In this document: in pieces, positions 1 through 8,472 of the stretch | Layout of the letters: every line of letters starts with the position of its first letter | Position numbering within the stretch: the stretch's first letter is position 1 | From: Siminovitchia sp047228825 | Lineage (GTDB): Bacteria; Bacillota; Bacilli; Bacillales; Bacillaceae_C | NCBI RefSeq assembly: GCF_047228825.1 | Contig: NZ_JBFEGN010000009.1 | Coordinates: 1 to 64,000, forward strand | Reading direction: 5' to 3' | DNA: 64,000 nt | Program-made: the position numbers and the translations under genes | Notes under the pieces: generated by a model | What the model was told of the DNA's origin: nothing | The model's input: the letters and a program-made list of their open reading frames with translations, nothing else | Database searches by the model: none

Positions 1-134
1 CCTCCCCGTGATTTGTAGTGTATACAGGCTCCTTCAAAAATAGATTACTACTTTAAAACGAAAGATAAAAGGCATAACGCTTCATTTTCATGCAGTGTTG
101 TGCCTTGAGCGTAGCGAAAGGAATGATTATAAAA

Positions 135-1109
135 ATGAGGAAATTCCTATTCCTGGTTCTGATACTATTTCTTTTTATCCCTTCCCATAAAATTGACGCG
201 AAAGAAACATCACCGGAAGAGATGTACACACAACGAATGGATTTATATAAAAAAACAGAGGCAATATCCGGTGTTCCCTGGTACTTTATTGCTGCCATTG
301 ATCAATACGAACGGAGCATCCGCCATGTCAGGAAAGATCTTCCCAAACCTGATGGTTTAACGGGTTTTTATATGGACGCTTTAGAATGGGGCGGACCATT
401 AAATCCGAACGTGGAAGACAACAACCCAAAGACGATTACATTTTTTGGGGGAAAGGGACTGGATGGAAACGGAGACGGAAAAGCGAGTCGAACGAATAAT
501 GAGGACCTATTATTTACAGCCGCCTCCATCATTTCTCCGTATGGTGTCAATGACACGAACGTCCGAATGGCATTATGGAATTATTATAAAAGAGATAAAA
601 CAGTGAGTATCATCATGACAAATGCCAAACTATACAGAACATTCAATCGCATAAATCTGAATGAAAGCGTGTTCCCGATCCCGAAAGGGTACAACTATAC
701 TTACCATAATACTTGGGGAAAAAGCAGGGGATGGGGCGGCAGGAGAATGCATGAGGGTACAGACATATTCGCTTCGTATGGCACACCTGTACGTGCTGTT
801 CGATATGGCGTTGTTGAAATAAAAGGCTGGAACAAATATGGAGGATGGCGCGTGGGGATCAGGGATTTAAACAATACGTACCATTACTACGCCCATCTAA
901 ACGGTTTTGCAAAGGATTTAAAAATCGGTGATGTCGTAAAACCTGGACAAGTCATTGGAAGTGTAGGCAGTTCAGGATACGGACCTCCGGGTACTGCAGG
1001 AAAGTTTCCTCCACATCTTCATTTCGGCATGTATAAAGATAACGGGATCAACGAGTGGGCATTCGATCCATATCCTTACCTGAAAGCATGGGAATGGGCA
1101 GACAGATAA
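135..1109 (+). CDS. lytH: LytH/YunA-like M23 metallopeptidase (L-Ala-D-Glu endopeptidase)
   Basis: Secreted or membrane-anchored peptidoglycan endopeptidase. In Bacillus subtilis LytH cleaves the L-Ala-D-Glu peptide side chain during spore cortex maturation. From the ATG at 135 the product is 324 aa and opens with a hydrophobic signal segment (residues 1-22). The C-terminal M23 (LytM) domain shows the zinc ligands: H206 and D210 in HEGTD and H294/H296 in PHLHFG; H254 in YYAHL is a likely catalytic residue. Starts at 90 or 123 are also open, but AAAGGA at 117-122 fits 135 best and the signal peptide then begins at M-R-K. It diverges from yunB across a repeat region, as in Bacillus. Function by family; sporulation role inferred. 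Confidence 0.88.
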   Translation: MRKFLFLVLILFLFIPSHKIDAKETSPEEMYTQRMDLYKKTEAISGVPWYFIAAIDQYERSIRHVRKDLPKPDGLTGFYMDALEWGGPLNPNVEDNNPKTITFFGGKGLDGNGDGKASRTNNEDLLFTAASIISPYGVNDTNVRMALWNYYKRDKTVSIIMTNAKLYRTFNRINLNESVFPIPKGYNYTYHNTWGKSRGWGGRRMHEGTDIFASYGTPVRAVRYGVVEIKGWNKYGGWRVGIRDLNNTYHYYAHLNGFAKDLKIGDVVKPGQVIGSVGSSGYGPPGTAGKFPPHLHFGMYKDNGINEWAFDPYPYLKAWEWADR

Positions 1110-1182
1110 AAGCTAACGATGGACAGAAGAGATCCCATCAAAAGTGAAAGACTGGAATAGAATCAAATTTGATCGTTTTCAT

Positions 1183-1308
1183 GGTTACCGGATCGTATTT
1201 GTACAAACCTCGATCGTATGTCGGGGTTACCGGTCCTATTTGCACAAAACTCGATCGTATGCCGGGGTTACCGGATCGTATGTTGGATTTGATTAAATTG
1301 GCGAACAG
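1183..1308. repeat. Short tandem repeat (about 42-bp unit) ending in a dispersed repeat fragment
   Basis: GGTTACCGG recurs at 1183, 1225 and 1266, giving two full units of 42 and 41 bp and a partial third. Each full unit carries GATCGTAT-type words. The array runs into 1283-1306, which matches the core of the repeat copies at 24292-24370 and 51023-51102 (GATTAAATTGGCGA). No ORF of note. Confidence 0.7.
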
Positions 1309-1321
1309 CCCTTTTTGAAAA

Positions 1322-1345
1322 AGCTTCGGGAAAGCACCCGAAGCT
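1322..1345 (-). terminator. Intrinsic terminator after yunB
   Basis: Perfect 9-bp stem AGCTTCGGG/CCCGAAGCT with a 6-nt loop. On the minus strand it lies about 25 nt past the yunB stop and is followed by a T-rich run. Confidence 0.75.
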
Positions 1346-1370
1346 AAAATTGCCTGCTTTGATGACCACA

Positions 1371-2141
1371 CTACGGAGAATTATCCTGTTTCGGGAATTG
1401 AATGGACGGATTGGTGTTCCCGCTGTTGTTGTAAAATTGCGGCACATCTCCCGGATACAATCCTATGGCAATGGGAACTTCCTGTTGAACAACTGCCTCT
1501 TTCGTTCCAAACGGGATAATGATTTGTACATTCACCTGAACCTGTATGGATATGGTTACAAACATATTATTAATGGGATATTGTTCCACCCTTGTATCGA
1601 CATTTGTGGTGACGTCTCCGATAGCGGTAAACCGGATGGGTATACGTGGCCCCAAGTTGCCGAGAAGGGCGTTGTTTGTTGCCTGTCCCAGCGGGAAGGA
1701 ATAAACAATCCCCTCTCCTTGTGAAGAAGATTCATAGTCAAATTCAACCCCGGTTTCTTCCGTGAGAGCATCCAGATTGCCTGCTTCGGCCTGTTTTAAA
1801 TTCAACTGGATTGCCCTGGTAATATCTGCCTGGATTTGGTTAATGATGTCCGTTTTATACTGTACGGATGAACCTCCCGATCCATTCTGAACCATTTCCG
1901 TAATCTCCCGTATGTCTTTTACGTTTGGAATCACCTCTTTTACCGCCTTGCTGATGACTATGGGAGCAATTTTTTTCGTTTGTGATTCTGCATATCTCGT
2001 TAACGTCGGCTTAATGCCGTAATTCACGATCCAAAGCCCCGCAGCAGTTGACAATAAAAAAAAGACGAAAGAAATGAGTATGACATATCGGAACGGCAGC
2101 GGACCGCGCCGGAATTTGCGAGCGCGAAAATGAGTCAACAA
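1371..2141 (-). CDS. yunB: Sporulation protein YunB
   Basis: 256-aa protein matching the YunB family: a basic N-terminus, one transmembrane helix (about residues 20-42, through ISFVFFLLSTAAGLWIVNYG), then a soluble domain. In B. subtilis yunB is a mother-cell gene needed for efficient spore formation; its biochemical role is unknown. There are two adjacent TTG codons (2141 and 2138). A G-rich ribosome binding site (GGGGGG) lies 4 nt from the first and 7 nt from the second, so the second may be the true start. The gene lies between yunA and yunC as in B. subtilis and is convergent with lytH, with its own terminator. Confidence 0.88.
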   Translation of the reverse strand: MLTHFRARKFRRGPLPFRYVILISFVFFLLSTAAGLWIVNYGIKPTLTRYAESQTKKIAPIVISKAVKEVIPNVKDIREITEMVQNGSGGSSVQYKTDIINQIQADITRAIQLNLKQAEAGNLDALTEETGVEFDYESSSQGEGIVYSFPLGQATNNALLGNLGPRIPIRFTAIGDVTTNVDTRVEQYPINNMFVTISIQVQVNVQIIIPFGTKEAVVQQEVPIAIGLYPGDVPQFYNNSGNTNPSIQFPKQDNSP

Positions 2142-2205
2142 AAATCCCCCCCATGGTTAGCATATGCGGACATGGGGGGTAATAGCTCTTTGAGAAAAAA
2201 ATCAT

Positions 2206-2508
2206 CTATATCATTTTTAATAATGCATCGCGCCCTTTTGTTCCGGCGGATATTCCGAGCTCCCCGGCAGCAGCCGTCACCGATTCGAGCGGCGCTTCCA
2301 GCAGCTGTTCAATCGTTTTTACTCCGACAGCCCTCCCCGCGATAATCCCGCGTTCTTTCAGCTTGTCATTTAAGAGCCCGACATCAAGGGCGCCGCACAT
2401 AATATATCCACGATCATTGGACACGGCGAGCAACGTCGTTTTTGGCAAACGGACGGTGGAAGCTACAAACATGTGTCCGTCAATCATTACAGGTTCAATT
2501 GAAACCAT
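2206..2508 (-). CDS. yunC: YunC family protein (DUF1805)
   Basis: About 100 aa. The central stretch GYIMCGALDVGLLN followed by KLKERGIIAGRAVGVKTI is the hallmark of the YunC/DUF1805 family, a small cytosolic protein of unknown biochemical role. A GTG codon lies at 2517, but the ATG at 2508 has AAGGGG 8 nt upstream and gives an N-terminus (M-V-S-I-E-P) like known YunC proteins, so 2508 is preferred. The gene sits between yunB and yunD on the same strand; 82 bp separate it from the yunD stop. Confidence 0.87.
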   Translation of the reverse strand: MVSIEPVMIDGHMFVASTVRLPKTTLLAVSNDRGYIMCGALDVGLLNDKLKERGIIAGRAVGVKTIEQLLEAPLESVTAAAGELGISAGTKGRDALLKMI

Positions 2509-2590
2509 CCAATCCACCCCTTCTGATACCCATATATATGAAAAAGAGGAAAGAATGGTTCACATTGGCATTTGGAAAGGGGTTACCCGT

Positions 2591-3967
2591 CTACGGCATT
2601 TGGTATAACCGGATTAAATACCATTCCATCACATCGCGCAAAAATTCGGGGAGATAATATGTTTTCGCTTTTGCATGCTGTATCTGCGGAAAAAACTTGC
2701 CGAAAGTAAACATGTCAAGAGTGGCAATCTCATAGGTCTCTTCAAGATCGAGAGGTTTGCCGCCAATTTTGATGATATCGCTTTGAAAATCCGCTGCAAT
2801 TTGGTGATAGATAAATTTTCCCATCATGACTCCCCTGAACCCCAGCCCTTGAAACTTTAGCTGAGGCAAATGGGTCCGTTCGGCCTGGTACAGGACTTCC
2901 TTTAGCTCTTCTCCTGTCAGCTCCACTTTACAAGGGTTGATCGGATGAGGCAGCATGCGGTGGATATCATATTTGGTGACCGGTCCTTCATCAAGCCGGG
3001 ACAGGAACAGCCCGGAATTGACAAGGGCGCAATCAGCCCCGCACCAATGATAAAGCGCTTCGGAAAGCATGGCTGGAAGCTCCGAACGCTTATCCCAAGA
3101 ATACGTAAGCGGCTTAGGCAGCGAAACGACCTCTGCGGACAGCATTTTTTTGCCAATTTCTCTCCATTCATGCATCTGCTCAGTTTCATCCGGTGGAGCA
3201 GCCAAGTATGCCGTTTCGAATAGAGCGGCCTGGAACGTTTTGGTGGATACATCCCCAATCTCCCATTCCGCTGATACGTAACCGACATATTCTCCGTACC
3301 TTCCTGCCGCCCCCAAAATAGCTTCGCCTGCCTGTTCTCCGCTTGGCAAAACGTGATGTGTGTGCCCTCCCAGAATGAGATCAACCGCAGGTTCATTTTC
3401 CGCTATCCATTGATCAGCCTGCAGGCCCAAATGGGAAAGAACAATAATGACATCCGCCTCATGCCGAAGCATATCAATTTGTTTGGAGAGTGCCTGGAGA
3501 GGTTCACCAAGTTCCCAATCCAAAAGATTATATAAGCGGTGATAGTGGGCGGTTACGCCCGTCACGCCGATTTTTGCCCCTTTCGAAGTCGTGTACATCC
3601 GGCGCGGAAGGGCCCAGGCCGGCCTGTTCCCTTCCGGCAAAAACAAATTGGCCAACACGACATCAAACCGGGCGTCATCATACAGTTCATCCAATGAGCG
3701 ATGATCCAGCGTCATTCCCTCATTGTTGCCGATTGTAACGGCTGTATAGCCGGCCTCGTTTAACAGTCTGACATTCCCTTTTCCCTTTGTTCCTTCCGTA
3801 AAAGGGTGCCATCTGTCAACAAAGTCGCCGCAATCAAAAACGAAGACATCCTCACCTTCAGCTTCATGGGCCGCTTTTCTTTCTTTTAAAAAACGATGGA
3901 TCCGCGGCCAATTTTCCAGGTGGCTATGAATGTCATTCGTATGATAAATATGAACTCTTTCCTTCAC
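2591..3967 (-). CDS. yunD: YunD-like metallophosphoesterase / 5'-nucleotidase
   Basis: Two-domain UshA-like protein of about 458 aa without an apparent signal peptide. The N-terminal metallophosphatase domain carries HTNDIHSH, FDCGDFVD, GNNE and GGHTHHVLP, the metal-ligand motifs of the calcineurin-like fold; the C-terminal half is the 5'-nucleotidase substrate-binding domain. The family hydrolyses nucleotides or related phosphoesters; the substrate is not known here. The first in-frame ATG is at 3982, but the GTG at 3967 gives V-K-E-R-V-H-I-Y-H-T-N-D, aligning with the start of B. subtilis YunD, so that start is preferred with moderate certainty. It follows yunF closely and is probably co-transcribed. 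Confidence 0.86.
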   Translation of the reverse strand: MKERVHIYHTNDIHSHLENWPRIHRFLKERKAAHEAEGEDVFVFDCGDFVDRWHPFTEGTKGKGNVRLLNEAGYTAVTIGNNEGMTLDHRSLDELYDDARFDVVLANLFLPEGNRPAWALPRRMYTTSKGAKIGVTGVTAHYHRLYNLLDWELGEPLQALSKQIDMLRHEADVIIVLSHLGLQADQWIAENEPAVDLILGGHTHHVLPSGEQAGEAILGAAGRYGEYVGYVSAEWEIGDVSTKTFQAALFETAYLAAPPDETEQMHEWREIGKKMLSAEVVSLPKPLTYSWDKRSELPAMLSEALYHWCGADCALVNSGLFLSRLDEGPVTKYDIHRMLPHPINPCKVELTGEELKEVLYQAERTHLPQLKFQGLGFRGVMMGKFIYHQIAADFQSDIIKIGGKPLDLEETYEIATLDMFTFGKFFPQIQHAKAKTYYLPEFLRDVMEWYLIRLYQMP

Positions 3968-3985
3968 ATATCCACTTCCCATCCG

Positions 3986-4828
3986 TCAAAACAAATCAAG
4001 CTGCCTTGCTGCAAGTCCCTTATATTGTATGCCCAGCAAATCAATTAATTCTTTCGCGTTGCAGGCAGCATCCCCGCCGGAATTATTATTGAACAGAACA
4101 AAGACGTCCTTCGTTTCTGTTTGCAGCGTTAAAATATGTTCTTTCCATTGTTCCAGTTCTTTTCGACTGTAGCGGTATAAATACCGGGTCTTCCGCCAGT
4201 TTTTCTCCCCTGGCTTCATCCATGCAGGGGTATTGCGCCCATGCATGCGAATAAGTGCTTGATCCTTATCCGTGGCAGTGAGCACAATCGGAACAGAGGC
4301 TTCACCCACTTGGGGTTCGTCACAAACAACATGAATCCAACCTTCTTCTTTTAAAAATTGAAGCGTCTTTTCATGAAAACGGGGAGAAAACCATGTTTGA
4401 TTTCTAAATTCCGCGGCAGCCGGAAATCTTTCCATCCTTTGCCGGCACATCCGTAAATAATCCACATTCTCTTTTGTACAATTGAACCATGGCGGAAACT
4501 GGAACAGCACCATCGCCAGCTTTCCACTCTCGGCAAACGGCTCGATCGAGTCAATATAAGCGTTAAACATTTCTTCCCTTGATGAAAACGGAATATCCCC
4601 GCGTTCATGCCCTGTCATGCCTTGATAAGCCTTGACGACAAACCGAAAATCCGCGGGCACATCTTTCACCCATCTTTCCACGTTCCGGGCCGGCTGAACG
4701 GCATAAAAGAATGAATCCACCTCAACGGTCGGAAAATGTGCCCCATACTCCTTTAATTTATCACTTGGAGCAATCCCTTTTGGATATAAATCGTGGTCTC
4801 CCCATCCGGTGACTCCTACATAAATCAT
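3986..4828 (-). CDS. yunF: DUF72 family protein YunF
   Basis: 280 aa, a TIM-barrel-like DUF72 protein of unknown biochemical function. Family features seen: the start MIYVGVTGWGDHDLYP, the VEVDSFFYAVQPARNVERW block, FRFVVKAYQGMTGH, AEFRNQTW, and a C-terminal VFVLFNNNSGGDAACNA motif. A GGTGAG ribosome binding site is placed just upstream of the ATG. First gene of the yunF-yunD pair. Confidence 0.86.
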   Translation of the reverse strand: MIYVGVTGWGDHDLYPKGIAPSDKLKEYGAHFPTVEVDSFFYAVQPARNVERWVKDVPADFRFVVKAYQGMTGHERGDIPFSSREEMFNAYIDSIEPFAESGKLAMVLFQFPPWFNCTKENVDYLRMCRQRMERFPAAAEFRNQTWFSPRFHEKTLQFLKEEGWIHVVCDEPQVGEASVPIVLTATDKDQALIRMHGRNTPAWMKPGEKNWRKTRYLYRYSRKELEQWKEHILTLQTETKDVFVLFNNNSGGDAACNAKELIDLLGIQYKGLAARQLDLF

Positions 4829-4960
4829 ATGCTCACCATCATTTCGTTTTCATACATATTATAACAAAGGCAAAAATGAACACGTAGTATATATAACCGT
4901 TAATACCCATAGTAAACTATGAGACCCTGACCTTTTCATTTGGCTTTTGGGAAGAAGCCG

Positions 4961-5344
4961 TTACAAAATTGTATTTGCCGGCTCGGCAGACAAGATCTCT
5001 TTAATCTGGTTGTTCTCATCCATAATGGCCACTTTCGGCTGATGGGAAGCGACTTTTTCTTCAGGTACAAGAACGTAGGAAATAATGATGACAATATCCC
5101 CCACTTGCACGAGGCGGGCGGCAGCTCCGTTCAGACAAACAACACCGCTCCCCCTTTCCCCGGGAATGATATAAGTTTCAAAGCGGGCACCATTGTGATT
5201 ATTGACAACTTGAACTTTTTCGTTTGCCGCCATCCCCACTGAATCCAAAATATCCGCGTCAATTGTAATACTGCCTACATAATTTAAATTGGCCTCAGTT
5301 ACGCGGGCGCGGTGTATTTTTCCATTCATCATCGTTCTATACAT
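4961..5344 (-). CDS. panD: Aspartate 1-decarboxylase proenzyme
   Basis: Converts L-aspartate to beta-alanine for pantothenate and CoA synthesis. 127 aa, the usual length. The proenzyme cleaves itself between G24 and S25 (in YVGSITID) to form the pyruvoyl cofactor; R54 in GARFETY and the NGAAARLV stretch are conserved active-site regions. Strong ribosome binding site GGAGGAGTCAGT directly before ATG 5344. In B. subtilis panD is the last gene of panBCD; here it stands alone, with no panB or panC beside it, so it must be expressed from its own promoter in 5345-5600. Confidence 0.95.
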   Translation of the reverse strand: MYRTMMNGKIHRARVTEANLNYVGSITIDADILDSVGMAANEKVQVVNNHNGARFETYIIPGERGSGVVCLNGAAARLVQVGDIVIIISYVLVPEEKVASHQPKVAIMDENNQIKEILSAEPANTIL

Positions 5345-5621
5345 ACTGACTCCTCCTGTTTGAAAATTGGATTCAAAATCAAAAAATGCAGAAGGATCTT
5401 GTTTTTCCTGTGTTCATGTCATCCTTCTGTCCCTGTCCGAAAGGGATCCGGGCAGATATAATTTATTTTAACAGTTCGGCAATGGTGCAGTTCAAATAAT
5501 GATACCGCCCATCAAGATTATATCAAAAACAAAATCCCCCGCCTACATATTGTCTATTCCGACACATAGTCTTCCATTTATAATGAGAAGACCATATTTT
5601 TCAAAGGAGACTTGTTAATGA

Positions 5622-5735
5622 AAAGCGCTGTTCCTTGTCCACAATGTGAATGCGAAAATGTTCTACCTGAAAAACGGATTTTCGATTGTCGGCGAGGACC
5701 CTACAGATGATGCGGGTCGCCTAAAACTACATTGA
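5622..5735 (+). pseudogene. C-terminal fragment of a GNAT acetyltransferase
   Basis: The plus-strand frame 5622-5735 translates to about 37 codons reading ...FLVHNVNAKMFYLKNGF, then SIVGEDPTDDAGRLKLH and a stop. N-x-N-A-x-x-F-Y-x-K-N-G-F is the classic C-terminal acetyl-CoA acetyltransferase motif. A TGA lies immediately upstream in frame and no N-terminal domain precedes it, so this is a 5'-truncated relic. A different frame has a 30-codon ORF (5618-5710) behind a good AAAGGAGA site, which is probably a by-product of the same decay. Confidence 0.6.
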
Positions 5736-5792
5736 AAAGAGGATGGGATATAAGTAAAAAAATCATTGAAAATGGTGTAAGTACTGAAAGTA

Positions 5793-5836
5793 AAACCGCA
5801 TGAAATCAAGGTTTTAAATTTGATTTCATGCGGTTT
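5793..5836. terminator. Long perfect hairpin
   Basis: 17-bp perfect inverted repeat (5793-5809 and 5820-5836) with a 10-nt loop, arm AAACCGCATGAAATCAA. It follows the GNAT relic and precedes the ABC locus end. The flanking T-runs are weak, so terminator function is inferred. Confidence 0.5.
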
Positions 5837-6034
5837 CTTGATTTTCACTAATTTTTGTCCCTGTCTCTTTTTGTTCAAATTGTTAGTCTAATAGAAAGTT
5901 AATCATAATTCTTTGGAGAGAAAATCAGTTCATAAGGTGTCCCCACTCATTTTTTGTAACAGTCGGACACATCCAGCTCAATTTCAGTGTTAAAGGACGC
6001 TTTCCGCAGGCTTTTCTTCAGCCTCCTGCCCCTT

Positions 6035-6769
6035 TTAAATGGCTTTGCGATTGAAACTCAATAAACCCAACAGGAGAAATAGAATAAAGCTGCCACCTGT
6101 AACGAGTAACACTTGGCTTATCGGCACAAAGAAAATCCCTGGCATATTTTCTTCTGCATACATCATAAAGAATGGTTGCGCCCAAGGATAATAAGGACCA
6201 AAACGTTCTGAATTAATCGCTAAAATCCCCGGTAATGTAAAAATCACATTTAAGGTAAAAGCTACTGCAAAGCTGCGCCAATGCATCGCGGCCCAAAGTT
6301 GCAAAGCAATCATCGGAAATGTTGCAATCCAACCGCCAAAAATGAATTTGCTAATCACGATAAATGGGAAACTTTCTTCAAATCCATTCACCATACCCGC
6401 CACATAAACAACGACACCGTACATCAATTGAATCACTAAAACGAGAATTGCGATTAAGACAAATTTCGCTACATAAATTTGCGAGCGCGTAACAGGTAAT
6501 GCAGCGAGCTGTTTCCAACCACCCGCTTGATGCTCGTAACGACAAACGATTCCTGCCAACACCCCAGTGATTAAAGGAAGGAATAATAAAGCATAGGGGA
6601 GATTCATAAACAAAAATAAGCTATACCACGGATTGAAGCCTTCCATCTGAGACATCATCGGATTCATCGCACCTATAAGCAATGTGAGGAGCGGACCAAT
6701 AATAAGTAGCGCGTAAATGTTATTGCGTTTTAGCTTATACCATTCCGCTTCTAGTAATGAGACAAACAT
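6035..6769 (-). CDS. Lantibiotic-immunity-type ABC permease (LanG/MutG-like)
   Basis: 244 aa with about six hydrophobic segments, of the ABC-2 permease class found in lantibiotic immunity and bacitracin transporters. Motifs: an N-terminal LLEAEWYKLKR amphipathic start shared by LanE/LanG/BcrB-type permeases, and RYEHQAGGWKQLAALPVTRS between TM2 and TM3. Likely the G-type subunit, pairing with the permease upstream (start 6769, previous gene ends 6770) and the ATPase at 7468-8355 to expel membrane-active peptides. No lantibiotic precursor or modification genes occur in the window, so this looks like a stand-alone immunity or resistance transporter. Substrate unknown. Confidence 0.78.
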   Translation of the reverse strand: MFVSLLEAEWYKLKRNNIYALLIIGPLLTLLIGAMNPMMSQMEGFNPWYSLFLFMNLPYALLFLPLITGVLAGIVCRYEHQAGGWKQLAALPVTRSQIYVAKFVLIAILVLVIQLMYGVVVYVAGMVNGFEESFPFIVISKFIFGGWIATFPMIALQLWAAMHWRSFAVAFTLNVIFTLPGILAINSERFGPYYPWAQPFFMMYAEENMPGIFFVPISQVLLVTGGSFILFLLLGLLSFNRKAI

Positions 6770-7471
6770 TTATTTAGCATCCTTTCGGTAAAAATCATAC
6801 ATACCCATAAAAAAAATAACGACACCTACACTAATGCCCAGTGCTGCATTCCACATTGGATTCGGTAAATAAATCCATTTCCAAGGCGTCCAATCCGGGA
6901 AGGAAAAAGCGGAATACGTCATTAAAAATTGTACAATTCCTACAGTGATCGCAACGGCTTGTGATTTACTCACAACCGAAATCCATAACTGCAGTGCGAC
7001 AATTGGTAAAACGGCTAACAGAGGCAATGTACTTTGTTTGAATACTATTTCGTATGGAATCGATTGATTGAAATCCAAAAATATTCCATAAGCAATAGTG
7101 AAAATAATTAACAGTACAGATGCAACTACTAAATAGCAGAGGACAATAAAAAACTTCGCAGCATATAAACCTTTTTTCGATAATGGCAATGCCAATTGAA
7201 GCTTCCAGGCATTTGTTTCCTCTTCCACTCCTGCAATTTGAACCGCTAAGATGATGCTGCCGAGTACAATGGCAAGCGGAATAAATCCTTGAACGTTTAT
7301 TAAATAATAGCCCCAATAATCCGGACTTTGTTGCATTAGCCACTCTTTTCGATAACCATAATTGATCATCTGCATAGCAACCACACCAAATGCGCCCAGA
7401 AACGCAAGCACTGGAAATCCTTTGCGTTTAATTTTGGCAAATTCAGCTTGCATTAACGTCATCATATTCAA
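6770..7471 (-). CDS. Lantibiotic-immunity-type ABC permease (LanE/MutE-like)
   Basis: 233 aa, six predicted membrane segments, paralogous in layout to the next permease: N-terminal LMQAEFAKIKRKGFP, then EEETNAWKLQLALPLSKKG in the first cytoplasmic loop. This matches the LanE/MutE family of ABC-2 permeases. Its start overlaps the ATPase stop by 4 nt (7468-7471) and its stop abuts the start of the G-type gene, indicating translational coupling in one F-E-G operon. The two permeases probably form a heterodimer with two ATPase copies. Confidence 0.78.
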   Translation of the reverse strand: MNMMTLMQAEFAKIKRKGFPVLAFLGAFGVVAMQMINYGYRKEWLMQQSPDYWGYYLINVQGFIPLAIVLGSIILAVQIAGVEEETNAWKLQLALPLSKKGLYAAKFFIVLCYLVVASVLLIIFTIAYGIFLDFNQSIPYEIVFKQSTLPLLAVLPIVALQLWISVVSKSQAVAITVGIVQFLMTYSAFSFPDWTPWKWIYLPNPMWNAALGISVGVVIFFMGMYDFYRKDAK

Positions 7472-8355
7472 GACGCCTCCTCTATCATCCGAAGGAAAAT
7501 CTCCTCTAGTGAACGTCGCTCTTCTTCTACACGATAAATAGCAATATGTTGTCCCGTTAATTTTTGAATAGCGCCTGCAACCTCTGCATCCGCGCGAGGC
7601 TCACAGTACAACCATTTTCCTTCTATTTCCCCGCCTACAATTTGCTGCGCTTGTTGTACATCACTCACACGCATGCGTAAACGACTCTTTGCCAAAGTAC
7701 GCATCGTTTGAATATCATCTTGATAAATGAGTTTTCCTTTTGCAATGACACCAATCGTTGTGGCAATTTGGTCAATCTCCGAAAGCAAGTGACTTGAAAT
7801 CATAATGGTTGTTCCGTTTTTTGCTAATTCTTTAATGAGTGACCGCATTTCAATAATGCCTTCCGGATCCAAACCATTTGTAGGCTCATCTAAAACTAAT
7901 AATTTCGGTTCATGCAATAAAGCTTGTGCAATCCCCATACGTTGTTTCATCCCAAGTGAGAAGCCTTTGACTTTTTTATCCGCGACATGACTTAATCGCA
8001 CCATTTCTAAGACATCCGCAATACGCTTTTCAGGTACTTTTAAAACTTTACGCAACACTTCTAAGTTTTCCTTTGCAGTTAAATGCGGATAATAGGATGG
8101 ATTTTCAACTAATGAACCGACTTGCTGTAGGATCTCTTTTCGATGCTTTTTTAAATCTTGGTTAAAAACTTGAATATCACCAGCGGTCGGTTTCATTAAG
8201 CCTAACAGCATCCGAATCGTCGTTGACTTCCCCGCGCCATTTGGACCGAGAAAACCATAAATTTCTCCTTCTTTAATTTTTAAATCAATACTTGAAACGG
8301 CCGTATGTTTTTCAAATTTTTTCGTTAAGTTGGTTGTTTTAACTATATATGTCAT
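7468..8355 (-). CDS. Lantibiotic-immunity-type ABC transporter ATPase (LanF/BcrA-like)
   Basis: About 295 aa. Walker A GPNGAGKST, degenerate signature FSLGMKQRMGIAQALL, Walker B LLVLDEPTNGLDP and the switch H in ISSHLLSEID are visible; the C-terminal extension is typical of BcrA/LanF ATPases. An in-frame ATG at 8388 exists, but GAGGTGG just upstream of the ATG at 8355 marks the likely start (M-T-Y-I-V-K-T-T-N). It is first in the F-E-G operon and lies directly downstream of a two-component system on the same strand. A promoter with response-regulator-type repeats (8372-8430) precedes it. Confidence 0.85.
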   Translation of the reverse strand: MTYIVKTTNLTKKFEKHTAVSSIDLKIKEGEIYGFLGPNGAGKSTTIRMLLGLMKPTAGDIQVFNQDLKKHRKEILQQVGSLVENPSYYPHLTAKENLEVLRKVLKVPEKRIADVLEMVRLSHVADKKVKGFSLGMKQRMGIAQALLHEPKLLVLDEPTNGLDPEGIIEMRSLIKELAKNGTTIMISSHLLSEIDQIATTIGVIAKGKLIYQDDIQTMRTLAKSRLRMRVSDVQQAQQIVGGEIEGKWLYCEPRADAEVAGAIQKLTGQHIAIYRVEEERRSLEEIFLRMIEEAS

Positions 8356-8371
8356 CTCATCCACCTCACTT

Positions 8372-8430
8372 TTAACTTTAAAGGCCATAGTTTAAAGTTA
8401 AGGGTACATTTGTTTAAAATTCGTTTAAAA
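8372..8430 (-). promoter_or_regulatory. Promoter and probable response-regulator site of the LanFEG-like operon
   Basis: On the minus strand two copies of TTTTAAAC (8430-8423 and 8419-8412) lie 11 bp apart, one helical turn, as for OmpR-family regulator sites. They overlap a possible -35 TTAAAC (8417-8412), which is 17 bp from a possible -10 TAAACT (8394-8389). An 11-bp inverted repeat TTAACTTTAAA/TTTAAAGTTAA (8401-8391 and 8382-8372) brackets the -10 region. The likely binder is the regulator encoded at 9750-10424; this is inference from pattern. Confidence 0.55.
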
Positions 8431-8459
8431 AAGCGTACTCGAAAAACTCGAATACGCTT
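8431..8459 (-). terminator. Terminator between histidine kinase and ABC operon
   Basis: 11-bp stem AAGCGTATTCG/CGAGTACGCTT with one G-T pair, 13 nt past the kinase stop on the minus strand and followed by TTTTTTAAA. It separates the regulator-kinase transcript from the transporter transcript. Confidence 0.75.
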
Positions 8460-8472
8460 TGGTAAATTATAT

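Larger units (their letters stand above)
5345..6034. other. Non-coding stretch between panD and the ABC locus
   Basis: 690 bp with no intact gene. It must contain the panD promoter (minus strand, just above 5345). Inside are a decayed GNAT fragment (5622-5735) and a long hairpin (5793-5836), listed separately. Nothing else coding is evident. Confidence 0.6.
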
